Shown: one piece after another, positions 42,920 through 50,127 of the stretch | Numbering within the stretch: the first letter of the stretch is position 1 | Layout: each line of letters begins with the position of its first letter | From: Bacteroidia bacterium | Lineage (GTDB): Bacteria; Bacteroidota; Bacteroidia; M30B66 | NCBI GenBank assembly: GCA_018401705.1 | Contig: JAGYKL010000001.1 | Location: 98,346 to 148,472, forward strand | Direction: 5' to 3' | Length of the DNA stretch: 50,127 nucleotides | Program-made: the position numbers and the translations under genes | The notes under the pieces: model-generated | The model's database searches: none | What the model was told of the DNA's origin: nothing | What the model saw: the letters and a program-made list of their open reading frames with translations, nothing else

Positions 42920-44263
42920 CTAATTGGAATTTAAAGTTGAATCAGATTTAACTTTTATATCTTCAACAAAATAGGCATTCACATGCTCTTTACCCAATCT
43001 AGCTTTAAGCCAATTCTTCACTTTTTGTTGTTCAGTATCAGACATCGAGCCCGGCTCTACCGAAAAAACAATCATTCTAACTTCTGAGCTGTCATTGATT
43101 TGCTCTCCAAAAACTTTTGATATTGCAAAAGCACAAGATTTTATTTGCGGGAAAAGCGGCTTTATCTCATTATACATTTGCTGGCCCTGCTGCGGAATTG
43201 AGCGAAGGCTATCAACTTTAATTTTTGTTTTATTTAAGCTATTAATGGTAGCATTTAATTTATTTTTCAGTTGCTGGGTTTCTGATAATTCCTGAATATT
43301 TGAGGAGAAACCTTGCTCAATTTCACATTCAGCGCCGGTTAAGTCAAAATCTTTTAAACGAAGTTTGATATCCTTTTTATCCTCATTAGATAATGTATTA
43401 CCTCCATAAACGAGTGTTAACTGCCTCTTTGCCGGATTAACATCACTTTTGATTAGATAACTTCCTCCTACAATGGTAACATTGCCAATGAATCGATTTG
43501 CATTTTCAGCAAATTTCTCATTTTGAACAAGCAGGTAACCAAAATAAAAACTTGGTAATACAGTAATTAAAATCACTGCGGTTATCCACCTATTAATTTT
43601 TCGCTTCCTTAGAGCATCAACTTCCATAGTAATTGGAAACCTAAAAATGCGAGAAGCAATTAAAGATGAAATAGCTATAAATACAGTGTTAATAGTAAAA
43701 AGATAGAATGCGCCTAGAAAAAAGCTGTATTGACCTGAAGCAAGACCATAACCTGCAGTACATAAAGGCGGCATTAATGCTGTTGCAATTGCAACACCTG
43801 GTATTACATTTCCTTTTAATTTACTACTAACAGCAACGATACCTGCCAAACCACCAAACAAAGCAATGATTACATCATAGATTGTAGGGCTTGTTCTTGC
43901 TAACAGTTCAGAATAAGCCGTAGAAACAGGACTCAATAAGAAATACAAAGTTGATGTGAGCAGACTTGTCGCAACTGCGAAACCAAAATTGCTGATTGCT
44001 TTTCTAAAAAGGACAAAGTCATAAGTTGCTAAGCTATATCCCATCCCATTAATGGGGCCCATTAATGGTGATATTAACATTGCTCCGATAACGACAGCTG
44101 TTGAATTGGTATTTAATCCAACCGAAGCAACAATAATTGCAAAAACTAAAATCCAAAGATTTGTCCCTTTGAAGGTAATTCCTTTAATTATTTCATCATG
44201 TATCTTATCATAATCTTCAATCTCATTTCTAAGATCAATGTATTGGAGAAATTTCCTAATCAT
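42920..44263 (-). CDS. DUF389 family membrane protein with a C-terminal soluble domain
   Basis: A 447-residue protein. The N-terminal half holds about six helices with the DUF389 signatures TNSTAVVIGAMLISPLMGPINGMGYSLATYD (key residues AVVIGAMLISPLMGPI), ALFGGLAGIVAVSSKLKGNVIPGVAIATALMPPLCTAGYGLA (key residues GGLAGI, PGVAIATALMPPLCT). After about residue 245 comes a hydrophilic part of some 200 residues with beta strands (LTLVYGGNTLSNEDKKDIKL), a coiled-coil-like heptad region (IQELSETQQLKNKLNATINS) and a final alpha/beta segment (VFSVEPGSMSDTEQQKVKNWL). DUF389 proteins are thought to be transporter-like; the function is unknown. It is the first gene of a pair with the DinB-like protein. Confidence 0.85.
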   Translation of the reverse strand: MIRKFLQYIDLRNEIEDYDKIHDEIIKGITFKGTNLWILVFAIIVASVGLNTNSTAVVIGAMLISPLMGPINGMGYSLATYDFVLFRKAISNFGFAVATSLLTSTLYFLLSPVSTAYSELLARTSPTIYDVIIALFGGLAGIVAVSSKLKGNVIPGVAIATALMPPLCTAGYGLASGQYSFFLGAFYLFTINTVFIAISSLIASRIFRFPITMEVDALRKRKINRWITAVILITVLPSFYFGYLLVQNEKFAENANRFIGNVTIVGGSYLIKSDVNPAKRQLTLVYGGNTLSNEDKKDIKLRLKDFDLTGAECEIEQGFSSNIQELSETQQLKNKLNATINSLNKTKIKVDSLRSIPQQGQQMYNEIKPLFPQIKSCAFAISKVFGEQINDSSEVRMIVFSVEPGSMSDTEQQKVKNWLKARLGKEHVNAYFVEDIKVKSDSTLNSN

Positions 44264-44372
44264 AGGGATTTTTTAAAATAATACTTATGCAATATAATTC
44301 AATAAGTATGTCTAATGAAAATTATTACAACTTTCAAAAACACTTCATTAAACATAGAGAATCGACTTACAA

Positions 44373-45902
44373 TTAAATCTTAACTCTTTTGAGATCAAAC
44401 AAGTCTAGTCTACGATCCTTTAGATTTCTCACACTACCAAACGTATGCAGTTCTCTAAGCAGATCAATGTTTATATCAGCAATTAAAATCATTTCAGTAT
44501 TAGGCGTAGCTTCGGCTTTGACACCATTAGTAGGAAATGAAAAATCACAAGGTGTAAACACCATGGATTGGGCATATTGAATATCCATGTTGTGTACATT
44601 AGGAAGATTCCCTACGCTGCCTGCTATTACAACAAAACATTCATTCTCAATAGCTCTGGCCTGAGCACAATGTCGCACTCTAGAAAAACCATTTTGTGTA
44701 TCTGTTAAAAATGGAACAAATAGTATATCCATTCCTTCATCTGCTAATAATCGACCAAGTTCTGGAAATTCAACATCGTAGCAAATGAGAATTCCAATTT
44801 TACCACAATCTGTATCAAAGGTTCTTAAAGATGAACCACCTTTCATACCCCAAACTTTTTCTTCGTCAGGTGTTACGTGCAACTTCTCATAGCGCTCTAT
44901 CGATCCGTCTCTCTTACACAAATAGCCAACATTATAAAGAACTCCATCAATAATTTCCGGCAAACTTCCTGTAATAATATTTATATTGTAGGAGATGGAT
45001 AATTTTGAAAAGTCATCGATTATACTTGCGGTAAACCCAGCCAATTTCCTTATTGCTTCAGCACCGCTCAGATGATTGTATTCGGCCATGAGAGGTGCGT
45101 TAAAGAATTCTGGAAAAAGTGCAAAGTCACTTTTATATCCGCTTAATGCATCAACAAAATATTCAGCCTGTTGCATTAATTCTTCAGCATTCAAATAAGG
45201 TCGCATTTGCCATTGAACTAATCCCACCCTTACTTCTGTCTTATTTATTCTTGTTGCAGATGAAGGTTTTTCATAATAAATATTGTCCCATTCTAATAGA
45301 ACTGCATATTCTTTTGAAACTTCATCACCTTCTAAATAACCTTTAATTACTTTTAAAGGATGAAAATCATTTGACAACTGGAAATTTAAAACTGGGTCGT
45401 GAATTTCTCTAGTCCTTACTTTCTCAATATATCCTTTAGGTGTGAGTTCTTGGGCATATTTGTGATATTCGGGAATTCTTCCTCCAAACACTATACTCCT
45501 TAAATTAAGCTTTTCACATAGTTCTTTTCTATAGTCGTAAAGTCTTCTTCCAAGGCGTAACCCTCTATATTCCGGCTTTATAAAAACATCAATACCATAT
45601 AGTGTATCGCCTTTGTTTTTATGAGTATTAAACGTGTAATTGCCAGTAACTTCACGATATGAATGGGCATCCTCAATGACTGAATTATTAACCCGAATTG
45701 ACAAGGCACAACCAGCTATTTGTCCATTAACTTTAACAACAACTTGACCTTCGGGAAACTTATCTAATAAGGCTTTAATATGATGTATTTTCCAATAGGA
45801 ATTTGGCATGTTAGTATATGCGCTTTGCATGGCACTCTTTAATTCCTGATAATCTTCAATTGTAAGAAATTCTAATTCAATATTCTCAATTTTTTCTTCC
45901 AT
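44373..45902 (-). CDS. Bifunctional GNAT N-acetyltransferase / carbon-nitrogen hydrolase (nitrilase-like)
   Basis: A 509-residue fusion. Residues about 10-170 form a GNAT domain: the acetyl-CoA loop is RGLRLGRRLYDYR at 113-125, preceded by GIDVFIKPEYRG. From 224 a nitrilase domain begins with VRVGLVQWQMRPY; its catalytic triad is visible as Glu265 (ALFPEFFNAP), Lys340 (YEKLHVTPDE) and Cys374 (GILICYDVEFPELG). The hydrolase half cleaves an amide or nitrile-type C-N bond; the GNAT half could add or remove an acyl group on the same small molecule. This two-domain protein is widespread and its substrate is not known. It stands between the DUF389 gene and the AhpD-like gene with 109 and 67 base gaps. 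Confidence 0.9.
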   Translation of the reverse strand: MEEKIENIELEFLTIEDYQELKSAMQSAYTNMPNSYWKIHHIKALLDKFPEGQVVVKVNGQIAGCALSIRVNNSVIEDAHSYREVTGNYTFNTHKNKGDTLYGIDVFIKPEYRGLRLGRRLYDYRKELCEKLNLRSIVFGGRIPEYHKYAQELTPKGYIEKVRTREIHDPVLNFQLSNDFHPLKVIKGYLEGDEVSKEYAVLLEWDNIYYEKPSSATRINKTEVRVGLVQWQMRPYLNAEELMQQAEYFVDALSGYKSDFALFPEFFNAPLMAEYNHLSGAEAIRKLAGFTASIIDDFSKLSISYNINIITGSLPEIIDGVLYNVGYLCKRDGSIERYEKLHVTPDEEKVWGMKGGSSLRTFDTDCGKIGILICYDVEFPELGRLLADEGMDILFVPFLTDTQNGFSRVRHCAQARAIENECFVVIAGSVGNLPNVHNMDIQYAQSMVFTPCDFSFPTNGVKAEATPNTEMILIADINIDLLRELHTFGSVRNLKDRRLDLFDLKRVKI

Positions 45903-45969
45903 TTTATTGTACTAATTAAATATTACCAAAATTTTCATTAAACGCTTCCCTGACAAGCAAAATACTAAA

Positions 45970-46569
45970 TCAATAAGAGTGTTTACCTACATTCCAACCT
46001 GATGATTTTAAAAACTTCTCTCCAGATTCAATTGCTCCTCCTTCCATTTCAGTTCCAATGGAGTCGTTCCAACGATTCAAAAACCCAAACAAAGCAACAA
46101 CTCCAACTATTTCAACTATCTCCCCTTCTGTCCAATGAGATCTTAGGTTCTCAGCTATGTTGTCATCAACTGCATTAGGTATTAAGGAACTATGCAGAGC
46201 GAAATCTAACGCGACTTTCTCTGCAGAAGAAAAAGCAGGATGAGTTTTGTAATCCCAAATATTTGCAAGTTTTTCTTGACTCGCATCATATCTTTCTGCG
46301 GCTCTTATTGTATGAGCCTGACAATATCGACATCCGGCAGCATTGCTGCTAATATAACCAATCATTCTTTTTAATGCACTATCGACCTTGCCATTATTTT
46401 GCATTACAGCTTTATTTAACTCAATAAATGCATAGGCAATCGCAGGTCTATGGTACATGGTTTTTACACTATTGGGACAAAAGCCAAGTGTTTCATTATA
46501 AAAGTCGACAAGATCTTGTAAGGCTTTATCGTCTTTTTCAGCTGCAGGATAAACTAATGGTTGCTTCAT
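45970..46569 (-). CDS. Carboxymuconolactone decarboxylase / AhpD-like protein
   Basis: A 199-residue protein starting at ATG 46569 (MKQPLVYPAA); an upstream frame start at 46632 would add a hydrophobic stretch unlike the family and overlap the membrane gene. The AhpD-type active site is CRYCQAH (Cys80-x-x-Cys83-x-x-His86) with GYISSNAAG before it, and an early ETLGFCPNSVKTMYHRPAIA segment matches the peroxidase-related subgroup of the family. These proteins act as thiol-dependent alkylhydroperoxidases or peroxiredoxin partners. The C-terminal helical part (EGEIVEIVGVVALFGFLNRW) is usual. It may help in peroxide defence with the peroxiredoxin at the right edge, but that is an inference. Confidence 0.87.
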   Translation of the reverse strand: MKQPLVYPAAEKDDKALQDLVDFYNETLGFCPNSVKTMYHRPAIAYAFIELNKAVMQNNGKVDSALKRMIGYISSNAAGCRYCQAHTIRAAERYDASQEKLANIWDYKTHPAFSSAEKVALDFALHSSLIPNAVDDNIAENLRSHWTEGEIVEIVGVVALFGFLNRWNDSIGTEMEGGAIESGEKFLKSSGWNVGKHSY

Positions 46570-46615
46570 AAAGAAATTATAGGAAATTAAAAAAAATGCA
46601 TACGATTTATCATAC

Positions 46616-47926
46616 TTAAAGAAGCCTGTCAATTCTTAAAAAAACATCCCAATATTTCTCACGATTCATTTCTTCCCAATGAATTTGATTATATCGGTAT
46701 TGATAGGTTTGTATTTGACAAAGTATGATAATAACAAATAATAATGAAGTAAAAAGCAATCTATAAACTCGCTTAAGTAAATAAATATAAGTCAAGCCAG
46801 TAAGAATTATAAAGAAAGGTAAATAATCTACCATTACCCTTGATGAAAAGCTTCCTCCATAATACCAGTTCCACCAGGATGAAAGAACATAAACGACTAT
46901 TGAAAGAAAGAACAAAATTCCATATAGTAGAAATTTTGATTTTTTCCAGAAATAAAATAAGCCGAGCAATGAAAATAGGTAGAAAGGAGTGTATAAGAAA
47001 AGACCCTTCTTATAGCTAAATAAGAAATTTACTATTTGTGGATTAAAGAAGTAAAAATGCTCGTCCTTATATGAATAAACAAAAAACTCACCAATTGAAA
47101 TTTTATAGATAAAATATTGAATGCTAATGAATGAAAGAAATATCAAGACAGCCAAAAAAAACTTTATTGGTCTTTCTAAAAGCCAATAGAGGCTTTCCTT
47201 TAAATGATTAACACTTCCTGATAGAAAAGGCAAACTCAATAAGATTAAAATATTAACTGGCCTTATTAAATAAATCATAGCACTAATAAAAGCGAGCAAA
47301 TAAATATGATTCCAAGTCTTGTTCTTAAAAAATGATATAGCGAAATAGATCCAAGCAGAGATAAATGCAAATGAATAAACATGAGACATTCCAGGCTCTA
47401 CAACAGTATAATAAAAAAGATTTGTTCCAAAAACACCAGCAAATAAAACAACAGAAATATGAAGGTTTTCTACATTATAAAATCGAAGTGTTTTCTTAAT
47501 ATAAAAGAGGCCAGCAAGCAGATAAAATATAGCTGCTATATTAACAAATATGGGATAGAAAAAAGAATAGCCATCCCTATCATTTTCAGTGATGTAAGAA
47601 ATCACATGAGCGGCTATAAAGAAAGGTGAATAAGCAATTGCGGTACCTACATAATACTTATTTATACGCTTTCCATGAATATGCTGTCTATATTCAAATA
47701 AAAAATGTGTATTGTTATATTTATCTCTTTCTATTGTTTCATAAAAAGAAAAGCCCAAGTCATTATAAATAAAAATTGCCGGCAAATATGCATAATAGCC
47801 TCTTGCGTCTGACTCCAATATTCCCTTCCAAAAATCCTTGCTCCAATTTAAGTTGGCAGAAACTGCTATTAGCATCACCCCAATTAAAGGTATTATTGAA
47901 AAGCTTCGAATTCTCAGACTTAGCAT
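46616..47926 (-). CDS. Polytopic membrane protein, GT-C-like, function unknown
   Basis: A 436-residue protein with about ten to twelve hydrophobic helices. The first loop, about 36-75, has WKGILESDARGYYAYLPAIFIYNDLGFSF (key residues SDARGYYAYLP), an acid-containing loop in the place of the GT-C catalytic motif, then a YVGTAIAYSPFF helix. I recognise the type as a common uncharacterised Bacteroidota membrane protein, not a named family. The resemblance to GT-C enzymes and the sugar-rich context make glycosyl transfer a reasonable inference, but no experiment-backed motif is visible. Next genes on the strand are the AhpD-like gene downstream (46 bases) and the 86-residue gene upstream. Confidence 0.65.
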   Translation of the reverse strand: MLSLRIRSFSIIPLIGVMLIAVSANLNWSKDFWKGILESDARGYYAYLPAIFIYNDLGFSFYETIERDKYNNTHFLFEYRQHIHGKRINKYYVGTAIAYSPFFIAAHVISYITENDRDGYSFFYPIFVNIAAIFYLLAGLFYIKKTLRFYNVENLHISVVLFAGVFGTNLFYYTVVEPGMSHVYSFAFISAWIYFAISFFKNKTWNHIYLLAFISAMIYLIRPVNILILLSLPFLSGSVNHLKESLYWLLERPIKFFLAVLIFLSFISIQYFIYKISIGEFFVYSYKDEHFYFFNPQIVNFLFSYKKGLFLYTPFYLFSLLGLFYFWKKSKFLLYGILFFLSIVVYVLSSWWNWYYGGSFSSRVMVDYLPFFIILTGLTYIYLLKRVYRLLFTSLLFVIIILCQIQTYQYRYNQIHWEEMNREKYWDVFLRIDRLL

Positions 47927-48038
47927 ATCTTTATTAATAGAACAAATAAAATGAATTTAATCTTGTTGTTCTGTTTCAGAATCAGGAAGTACTGATAAAA
48001 AGATCGAAACATGTTACAAATATCACTGAAGTTCAAAT

Positions 48039-48070
48039 AAAAAGGGGAAACGAATATGTTTCCCCTTTTT
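48039..48070. terminator. Bidirectional hairpin terminator downstream of the 86-residue gene
   Basis: AAAAAGGGGAAAC (48039-48051) pairs perfectly with GTTTCCCCTTTTT (48058-48070) around a 6-base loop. On the minus strand it follows the stop at 48091 by about 20 bases and ends in a T run, so it would terminate the small gene's transcript and separate it from the membrane protein gene. Confidence 0.8.
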
Positions 48071-48090
48071 ATAATTGTCAACAAAATCAA

Positions 48091-48351
48091 TTATTTTGAT
48101 GCTGCCCATTTTCTAATTTCAGATCTAAACCACTCGTCAGCAGCTTCAGTCCATTTAAAATTCTCACGCACATATGACATTGTGTCTTTTTCAATATCAG
48201 TGTAAGAGTCACCGTCTTTAACAGCTTCTAAAAGTTGTTCAGCATCAGCTTTAGAGAGTCTTCCATCTCCACTTCCAGATGTTAATTTTTCAGCAAGTTC
48301 AATGAGTTCTCCATCATACTTTTTACCGTCGATAGTTTTGTAGTAAGCCAT
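48091..48351 (-). CDS. Small conserved protein of unknown function, EF-hand-like loop
   Basis: An 86-residue soluble protein. It starts MAYYKTIDGKKYDGELIELAE, then SGSGDGRLSKADAEQLLEAVKDGDSYTDIEKDTMSYV, then a Trp-rich end FKWTEAADEWFRSEIRKWAASK. The segment GDGRLSKADAEQLL resembles the second half of an EF-hand loop plus its exiting helix, and a second DGDSYTDIEKDTM could be a degenerate partner, but the spacing is not canonical. I recall near-identical small proteins in other bacteria annotated only as hypothetical. It has its own TATTTTTG promoter box and a strong terminator, so it is a monocistronic gene, which suggests a real and separately regulated product. Confidence 0.78.
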   Translation of the reverse strand: MAYYKTIDGKKYDGELIELAEKLTSGSGDGRLSKADAEQLLEAVKDGDSYTDIEKDTMSYVRENFKWTEAADEWFRSEIRKWAASK

Positions 48352-48383
48352 GATTAAGTATTTATATTTTTAACAGATTTTTC

Positions 48384-48391
48384 CAAAAATA
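48384..48391 (-). promoter_or_regulatory. -7 promoter box of the 86-residue gene
   Basis: The minus strand reads TATTTTTG, matching TAnnTTTG, 32 bases before the ATG at 48351. Together with the terminator it frames a single-gene transcript. Confidence 0.5.
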
Positions 48392-48459
48392 GGACTCTAT
48401 TGTTAGAAATCATAATGCTTTTAAACATTAAATTTCAACAATTAAATATTCACTAAATA

Positions 48460-49443
48460 CTATCTAATTGTTATCCACTTAAATTTATACTGCTCTGCAG
48501 GAATTGTAATTCTTTCTGCTAGTCTTTCCAACCTGTCAGGGAGTCTAAGAACGTAGTCTCTTGCTTTTTCTGCGGAGTCGTTTAATGAATCAATTTTATC
48601 GATCTTCCATTCGGTGATAAGTGACTTAAGAATAGATATATAGTCGTGAGAAGTATAAACATTAACTCTTTGAGCAGCATCTGAAAAGTGAGCAAACAGT
48701 TCATTTATTTTACCGCCAGATTCACGCATAAAATGCGCTGGCATAACAATCTTCTTTTTCATCATTTGTTCAAAAGCTAGCATCATCTGTGATGGATCTA
48801 ATTCAAAAATTCTTTTGACAAAGTCAGAATAGGCATTTGCATGTCTTGCCTCATCGGCTGCAATCTGACCACAAATTTTAGCTAATAAATTATTCCCCGT
48901 TTTCTTAGATAATGAAGCTACTCTTCTATGAGAGACATTAGTTGCTAGTTCTTGAAAACTAGTATAAACAAAATTACTGTATGGGTCATTTCCTGTTTGA
49001 ATATCAAATCCATCTCTAATTAAATATTGAGTAGAAACTTCCATCTCTTTCATATTAACTCTACCAGACAAATAAAGATATTTGTTGAGCAAGTCGCCAT
49101 GCCTATTTTCTTCTGCTGTCCAAGAACGAATCCAAGTTGCCCAACCTTTCTGCTCTCCCTGATTTACTCCAGCAAGTCCCATTAGCCAAGACTCATAAGT
49201 AGGCAAAGCTTCTTCTGTAATTGTATCTCCAATTAAGGTTACAAATAAGTCGTAGTCCATCTGAGCACATAGCTCTTTAATTTCTTCGACTTCATTGTAA
49301 AAACTATTTGAATTAACATCAGGTAAGAAATCGGCTGGCTGCCAATTTGTTTCAACTGGTTTTAAATATTTAGATATCCATTCCGGAAGGAATTTTTCCA
49401 ATTCTAGCATCACCTCTTGGCGATGTATTCGTATATCAATCAT
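48460..49443 (-). CDS. Acyl-ACP desaturase (soluble diiron type, FA_desaturase_2)
   Basis: A 327-residue soluble desaturase that inserts a double bond into acyl-ACP using O2 and reduced ferredoxin or similar. The diiron motifs are visible: TEEALPTYESWL (Glu77/78), WTAEENRHGDLLNKYL with Glu111/Glu112 and His115 (ExxH: ENRH), FQELAT (Glu165), and AADEARHANAYSDFV with Glu198 and His201. Length fits the family (plant stearoyl-ACP desaturases are slightly longer owing to transit peptides). It probably supplies monounsaturated fatty acids for the membrane. Its promoter has both a -7 and a -33 element. It is 108 bases upstream of the 86-residue gene, with the same orientation. Confidence 0.92.
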   Translation of the reverse strand: MIDIRIHRQEVMLELEKFLPEWISKYLKPVETNWQPADFLPDVNSNSFYNEVEEIKELCAQMDYDLFVTLIGDTITEEALPTYESWLMGLAGVNQGEQKGWATWIRSWTAEENRHGDLLNKYLYLSGRVNMKEMEVSTQYLIRDGFDIQTGNDPYSNFVYTSFQELATNVSHRRVASLSKKTGNNLLAKICGQIAADEARHANAYSDFVKRIFELDPSQMMLAFEQMMKKKIVMPAHFMRESGGKINELFAHFSDAAQRVNVYTSHDYISILKSLITEWKIDKIDSLNDSAEKARDYVLRLPDRLERLAERITIPAEQYKFKWITIR

Positions 49444-49495
49444 TGGACTGAATTTATTTTGGGTACGTCAAACACTAATCAAACGCTCTATGGAA

Positions 49496-49503
49496 CAAAG
49501 GTA
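49496..49503 (-). promoter_or_regulatory. Promoter of the acyl-ACP desaturase gene (-7 box with -33 TTG)
   Basis: The minus strand reads TACCTTTG (TAnnTTTG) with TTG at 49523-49521, a 17-base spacer, and lies 53 bases before the ATG at 49443. Confidence 0.6.
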
Positions 49504-49551
49504 AGAATAATAAACATCTTCAAATTAAATTAACATCAAAGCTTAAAGCGT

Positions 49552-50127
49552 TTACTGATTCAATCTTTTCAATGTATTAATAATCTCTTCGGGGTCTGCA
49601 CGTTCTCTATAATCAGCAGCAATAAAACTATATTCAATAATTCCAGATTTACCTATGACATAAGTAGCGGCTAATGGTAATTCATCTGAAGAATCTCCAT
49701 TATACTGATGCAAATTAAAAGCTTCCTGATATGACTTTGCAACTCCCGGCAAGAGCTTGTAAACGACTCCATATTGCCTGGCAACATCATTGTGCAAATC
49801 GCTTAACACTTCAAATTCAAGCGCTTGCCTTTCTTTGGTTGACATTGAACTATCTGGCAATTCAGGTGTAAGAGCAATTAAGCTAGCTTTCTCACTTTGT
49901 ATTCTCGGCAGATAAGATTGCAGATAATGAAGAGTAATATTGCAATAAGGACACCAACCGCCTCGGTACCAGGTTAGAACCACTGGACCTACTTCTAAAT
50001 AATCTGATAGCTTTACTAATTTACCTTCTGCATTTTTAAGTTCAAAAGATGGAGCAGTATCTCCATTTTCCAAAGCTGAATCTAATGTTCCTTGAGTTAA
50101 TACATACTCAATACCTTCGGCATAAAG
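49552..50127 (-). CDS. Peroxiredoxin-like protein (AhpC/TSA, thioredoxin-fold), 5' end beyond the window
   Basis: The reading frame is open to the right edge, so the N-terminus is missing. The TTG at 50073 is not the start: the frame continues upstream without a stop (LYAEGIEYVLTQGTLDSAL before ENGDTAPSFELKNAEGK), which matches the N-terminal helix that precedes this domain in related peroxiredoxin-like proteins. The fold is shown by GDTAPSFELKNAEGKLVKLSDYL, then GPVVLTWYRGGWCPYCNITLHYLQSYL with the CPYC active site, and a C-terminal YVIGKSGIIEYSFIAADYRERADPEEII (key residues DYRERADPEE). These proteins reduce peroxides or serve in thiol-based redox defence; the reductant is unknown. Confidence 0.85.
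   Translation of the reverse strand, partial: LYAEGIEYVLTQGTLDSALENGDTAPSFELKNAEGKLVKLSDYLEVGPVVLTWYRGGWCPYCNITLHYLQSYLPRIQSEKASLIALTPELPDSSMSTKERQALEFEVLSDLHNDVARQYGVVYKLLPGVAKSYQEAFNLHQYNGDSSDELPLAATYVIGKSGIIEYSFIAADYRERADPEEIINTLKRLNQ

Noticed and set aside
50073-50073. TTG at 50073 as the start of the peroxiredoxin-like gene
   Set aside because: The frame stays open to the window edge and the upstream residues match the family's N-terminal helix, so the gene is truncated by the window.
1-50127. tRNA genes, CRISPR arrays, insertion sequences, restriction or defence systems
   Set aside because: None was seen on either strand; no transposase, repeat-spacer pattern or tRNA-like cloverleaf with a CCA end was recognised by eye.

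Overview
The window is AT-rich chromosomal DNA from a member of the Bacteroidota, probably a free-living flavobacterium-like or Cryomorphaceae-like organism. The support is: type IX secretion C-terminal domains of both kinds (type B, gliding-motility-associated, on two large proteins; type A on a hydrolase), a TonB-dependent receptor with a carboxypeptidase-like N-terminal domain, promoter -7 boxes of the TAnnTTTG type upstream of about a dozen genes, DUF4783, DUF4199 and YfhO family proteins, and many TTG or GTG starts. I see no insertion sequence, phage gene, CRISPR array or tRNA. No stretch longer than about 300 bases lacks a gene.

Layout. Bases 1-1158 (minus) hold the start of a glycosyltransferase running off the left edge and an FkbM-type methyltransferase. 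Bases 1351-5732 (plus) hold a LamG/PKD type IX cargo protein and a Wzx-like flippase. A bidirectional terminator and a structured Bacteroidota-type intergenic repeat (5821-5908) follow. Bases 5910-11413 (minus) form a tight operon: DUF4783 protein, nadC, YihY/BrkB protein, and an M1 peptidase fused to an outer-membrane barrel. Divergent from it is rlmH. Bases 12008-16220 hold a GT4 glycosyltransferase, a membrane protein and a spermidine-synthase-like fusion. Bases 16213-20719 (minus) hold yfhO and asnB; then an outer-membrane barrel protein (minus). Bases 22046-29411 (plus) carry a type IX adhesin-like protein, a TonB-dependent receptor whose signal peptide is broken by one base, and a secreted alpha/beta-hydrolase-like protein that lacks the usual nucleophile. 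Bases 29471-32318 hold a GT-C transferase and two tandem lipoproteins.

Bases 32332-42420 are rich in sugar-transfer genes: an ArnT-like GT-C enzyme with a GT2 partner, a second GT2, a GT4, and a second GT-C/GT2 pair. Among them sit the SRP RNA gene (34755-34850, minus), a DUF4199 protein, a small lipoprotein, a short PhnA-domain protein, tyrS and a small conserved protein. Bases 42433-50127 (all minus) hold a DinB-like protein, a DUF389 membrane protein, a GNAT-nitrilase fusion, an AhpD-like protein, a membrane protein, an 86-residue small protein, an acyl-ACP desaturase and a peroxiredoxin running off the right edge.

How the genes fit together: the largest theme is envelope glycan work. GT2 enzymes of the DPM/GtrB type would charge polyprenyl phosphate with sugars, GT-C enzymes would use them outside the inner membrane, and a flippase, GT4 enzymes, FkbM and AsnB would build or modify polysaccharide. 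The second theme is the outer surface (type IX cargo, TonB receptor, barrels, lipoproteins). Housekeeping genes (nadC, rlmH, tyrS, SRP RNA) are interspersed. I did not find a clear new multi-gene system. The observations most worth checking are the one-base disruption of the TonB receptor signal peptide, the intergenic repeat, the M1 peptidase-barrel fusion and the hydrolase without its nucleophile.
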